This document shows positions 62,806 to 64,000 of a stretch of DNA of 64,000 nucleotides, piece by piece (position 1 is the stretch's first letter; each line of letters begins with the position of its first letter). Origin of the DNA: Planctomycetaceae bacterium. Lineage in GTDB: Bacteria > Planctomycetota > Planctomycetia > Pirellulales > Pirellulaceae. The notes beneath the pieces are model-generated. The model saw nothing but the letters and a program-made list of their open reading frames with translations, had not been told where the DNA came from and searched no databases. The translations under genes and the position numbers were made by a program. The stretch covers positions 1 to 64,000 of the forward strand of contig PBSM01000096.1 in the NCBI GenBank assembly GCA_002726245.1, given 5' to 3'.

Positions 62806-64000
62806 TCACGCTATCAAGCGTTGAATCACCTTGCCACCTTGATCGGTCAGCCGCACTTGCAGCCCTTTGAACCGGTGTGTAAAGCGTAGGTGGTCGAAGC
62901 CGAAGAGCTTTAACGTCGTGGCATGGAAGTCGTTGACGTGGACAGGATCTTTCACGGGAGCCCAGCCGATCTCGTCCGTCTCGCCATACGCCAAGCCTCC
63001 CTTGATGCCGCCACCGGCCATGAAAACACTGTAGCCAAACGGGTGATGATCGCGCCCGACGGCGTCGTTCTTTCGGCCGGCACGATTCTCCCAAAGTGGA
63101 GTGCGTCCGAATTCACCGGCGAAAATCAGCAGCGTTGAATCGAGCAACCCGCGCTGTTTCAGATCCTTGATCAGCGCCGCGATCGGCTGATCCGCCATGC
63201 CAGTGTTGTAGCCAAGCTCTTGATCGATGTTGCTGTGATGATCCCAGGAGGCGTGTACCAGAGTTACAAACCGAACACCTCGCTCGATCAATCGTCGCGC
63301 GAGCAAACAGTTTGTGGCAAACTGCCGGTAAACATTTGGCCCGCCGCCACGGAAGTTGTGCTTCTCCGGTTCCTTGCGAGTGACTCCATAGGAATCGAGT
63401 GTCGCCTGTGTCTCGCCGCTGAGGTCAATCAGTTCGGGCGCGGCGGCTTGCATGCGAAAAGCGAGTTCATACGACGAGATACGGCTGGCGATCTCGGGAT
63501 CTTGAAGCGCCTCGTAACGCTGCTTGTTTAGCGCCGTCAGCGTATCGAGTGCGCGTGCCTGGACGTCGCGCGAGATGCCGGCGGGATTGTTCAGGTTCAG
63601 AACCGGTTCACCTTGACTGCGGAACACGACTCCTTCGTAAGTCGATGGCAAGAAACCACTCGACCAATTCGAGACGCCACCGCTGCTGCCACGTCCCGCA
63701 GACATAACGACGTAACCGGGCAAATCACTCGATTCGCTTCCCAACCCATAGTTCAACCACGACCCCATGCTCGGTCGGCCAAAACGAGGGACGCCGCTGG
63801 TGAGCATCAGTTGAGCCGGATGATGGTTGAACGCGTCGGTGTGCATGGAACGCACGAGGCAGATGTCGTCAGCACACGTTCCCAAATGCGGCAGGAAATC
63901 CGACAACTCCATCCCACATTCGCCGTGCTTACTGAACTCGCGGGCACTCCCGGCAAGCACAGCCGTCTCCTTCTTCACGAACGCGAAACGAACATTCTCG
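62806..64000 (-). CDS. DUF1501 family protein (partial, 5' end outside window)
   Basis: The frame is open to the window edge, giving at least 398 residues. Features of DUF1501 (sulfatase-like fold, typical of planctomycetes) are FVKKETAVLAGSAREFSKHG, LTSGVPRFGRPSMGSWLNYGLG, RGVRFVTLVHASWDHHSNI and LLIFAGEFGRTPLWENRAGRKNDAVGRDHHPFGY. The catalytic role is unproven; these genes usually pair with DUF1549/1553 secreted cytochromes. The N-terminal signal sequence is outside the window. Confidence 0.9.
   Translation of the reverse strand, partial: ENVRFAFVKKETAVLAGSAREFSKHGECGMELSDFLPHLGTCADDICLVRSMHTDAFNHHPAQLMLTSGVPRFGRPSMGSWLNYGLGSESSDLPGYVVMSAGRGSSGGVSNWSSGFLPSTYEGVVFRSQGEPVLNLNNPAGISRDVQARALDTLTALNKQRYEALQDPEIASRISSYELAFRMQAAAPELIDLSGETQATLDSYGVTRKEPEKHNFRGGGPNVYRQFATNCLLARRLIERGVRFVTLVHASWDHHSNIDQELGYNTGMADQPIAALIKDLKQRGLLDSTLLIFAGEFGRTPLWENRAGRKNDAVGRDHHPFGYSVFMAGGGIKGGLAYGETDEIGWAPVKDPVHVNDFHATTLKLFGFDHLRFTHRFKGLQVRLTDQGGKVIQRLIA

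Noticed and set aside
1-64000. TGA reassigned to Trp in this organism
   Set aside because: Many intact genes end at TGA (sulfatase, nuoC, nuoH, nuoJ, nuoK), so TGA works as a stop here.

Overview
The window looks like a chromosome segment of a planctomycete, most likely Pirellulales. The evidence is a DUF1501 protein, a sulfatase followed by a giant ThuA / PVC-dehydrogenase / c-type haem protein, Planctomycete-type Ser/Thr kinases, PQQ-propeller and malectin-like secreted proteins, a GGDD-type (pyrophosphate-dependent) phosphofructokinase, and abundant small palindromic repeats. I saw no plasmid, phage or CRISPR signal.

Layout. 1-11.4 kb: a decayed kinase gene, a minus-strand pectin-related operon (PL10 lyase, beta-helix protein, amidohydrolase, unknown protein), a broken lipoprotein gene, an intact Ser/Thr kinase with zinc ribbons, then a chimera of three gene remnants (kinase N-terminus, PatG-like subtilase, TonB receptor). 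11.4-18.8 kb: acetamidase/formamidase, PQQ/malectin protein, group II intron relic, a TPR fragment abutting an ECF-like sigma factor, a MITE-like element and a frameshifted TPR membrane protein. 18.8-22.2 kb: accB-accC and pfp. 22.3-24.2 kb: two decayed divergent genes (DUF1990, FAD reductase). 24.2-35.2 kb: sulfatase and haem-protein pair, a secreted protein, a likely selenoprotein of the AhpC/TSA (Prx-like 2) family, a SEC-C/TPR protein and ribD. 35.3-39.8 kb: a minus-strand Kdo/LPS-transport operon (KpsF/KdsD, KdsC, large LptC/LptA-like protein). 39.97-40.4 kb: tRNA-Glu and csrA. 40.86-54.0 kb: respiratory complex I genes nuoI, DUF2203, nuoA, C, D, H, J, K, L, M, N, without nuoB, E, F, G. 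54-64 kb: ferritin-like protein, tatD, thioredoxin-like protein, decayed glycosyltransferase and TadG-like genes, class IV aminotransferase, hydrolase, lipoprotein, transglutaminase, hemerythrin-like protein and a partial DUF1501 gene.

Two themes stand out. First, the peroxiredoxin-like gene at 31265-31801 has an in-frame TGA exactly where the family has the first Cys of its CxxC motif, followed by a SECIS-like hairpin with a GGU loop; this is the best candidate for an overlooked system. Second, core genes (acc, pfp, rib, kds, nuo) are intact while about ten accessory genes carry stops, frameshifts, a 7-bp tandem duplication or fusion junctions, and palindromic MITE/REP-like repeats are scattered between genes and even inside the 3' end of nuoM.
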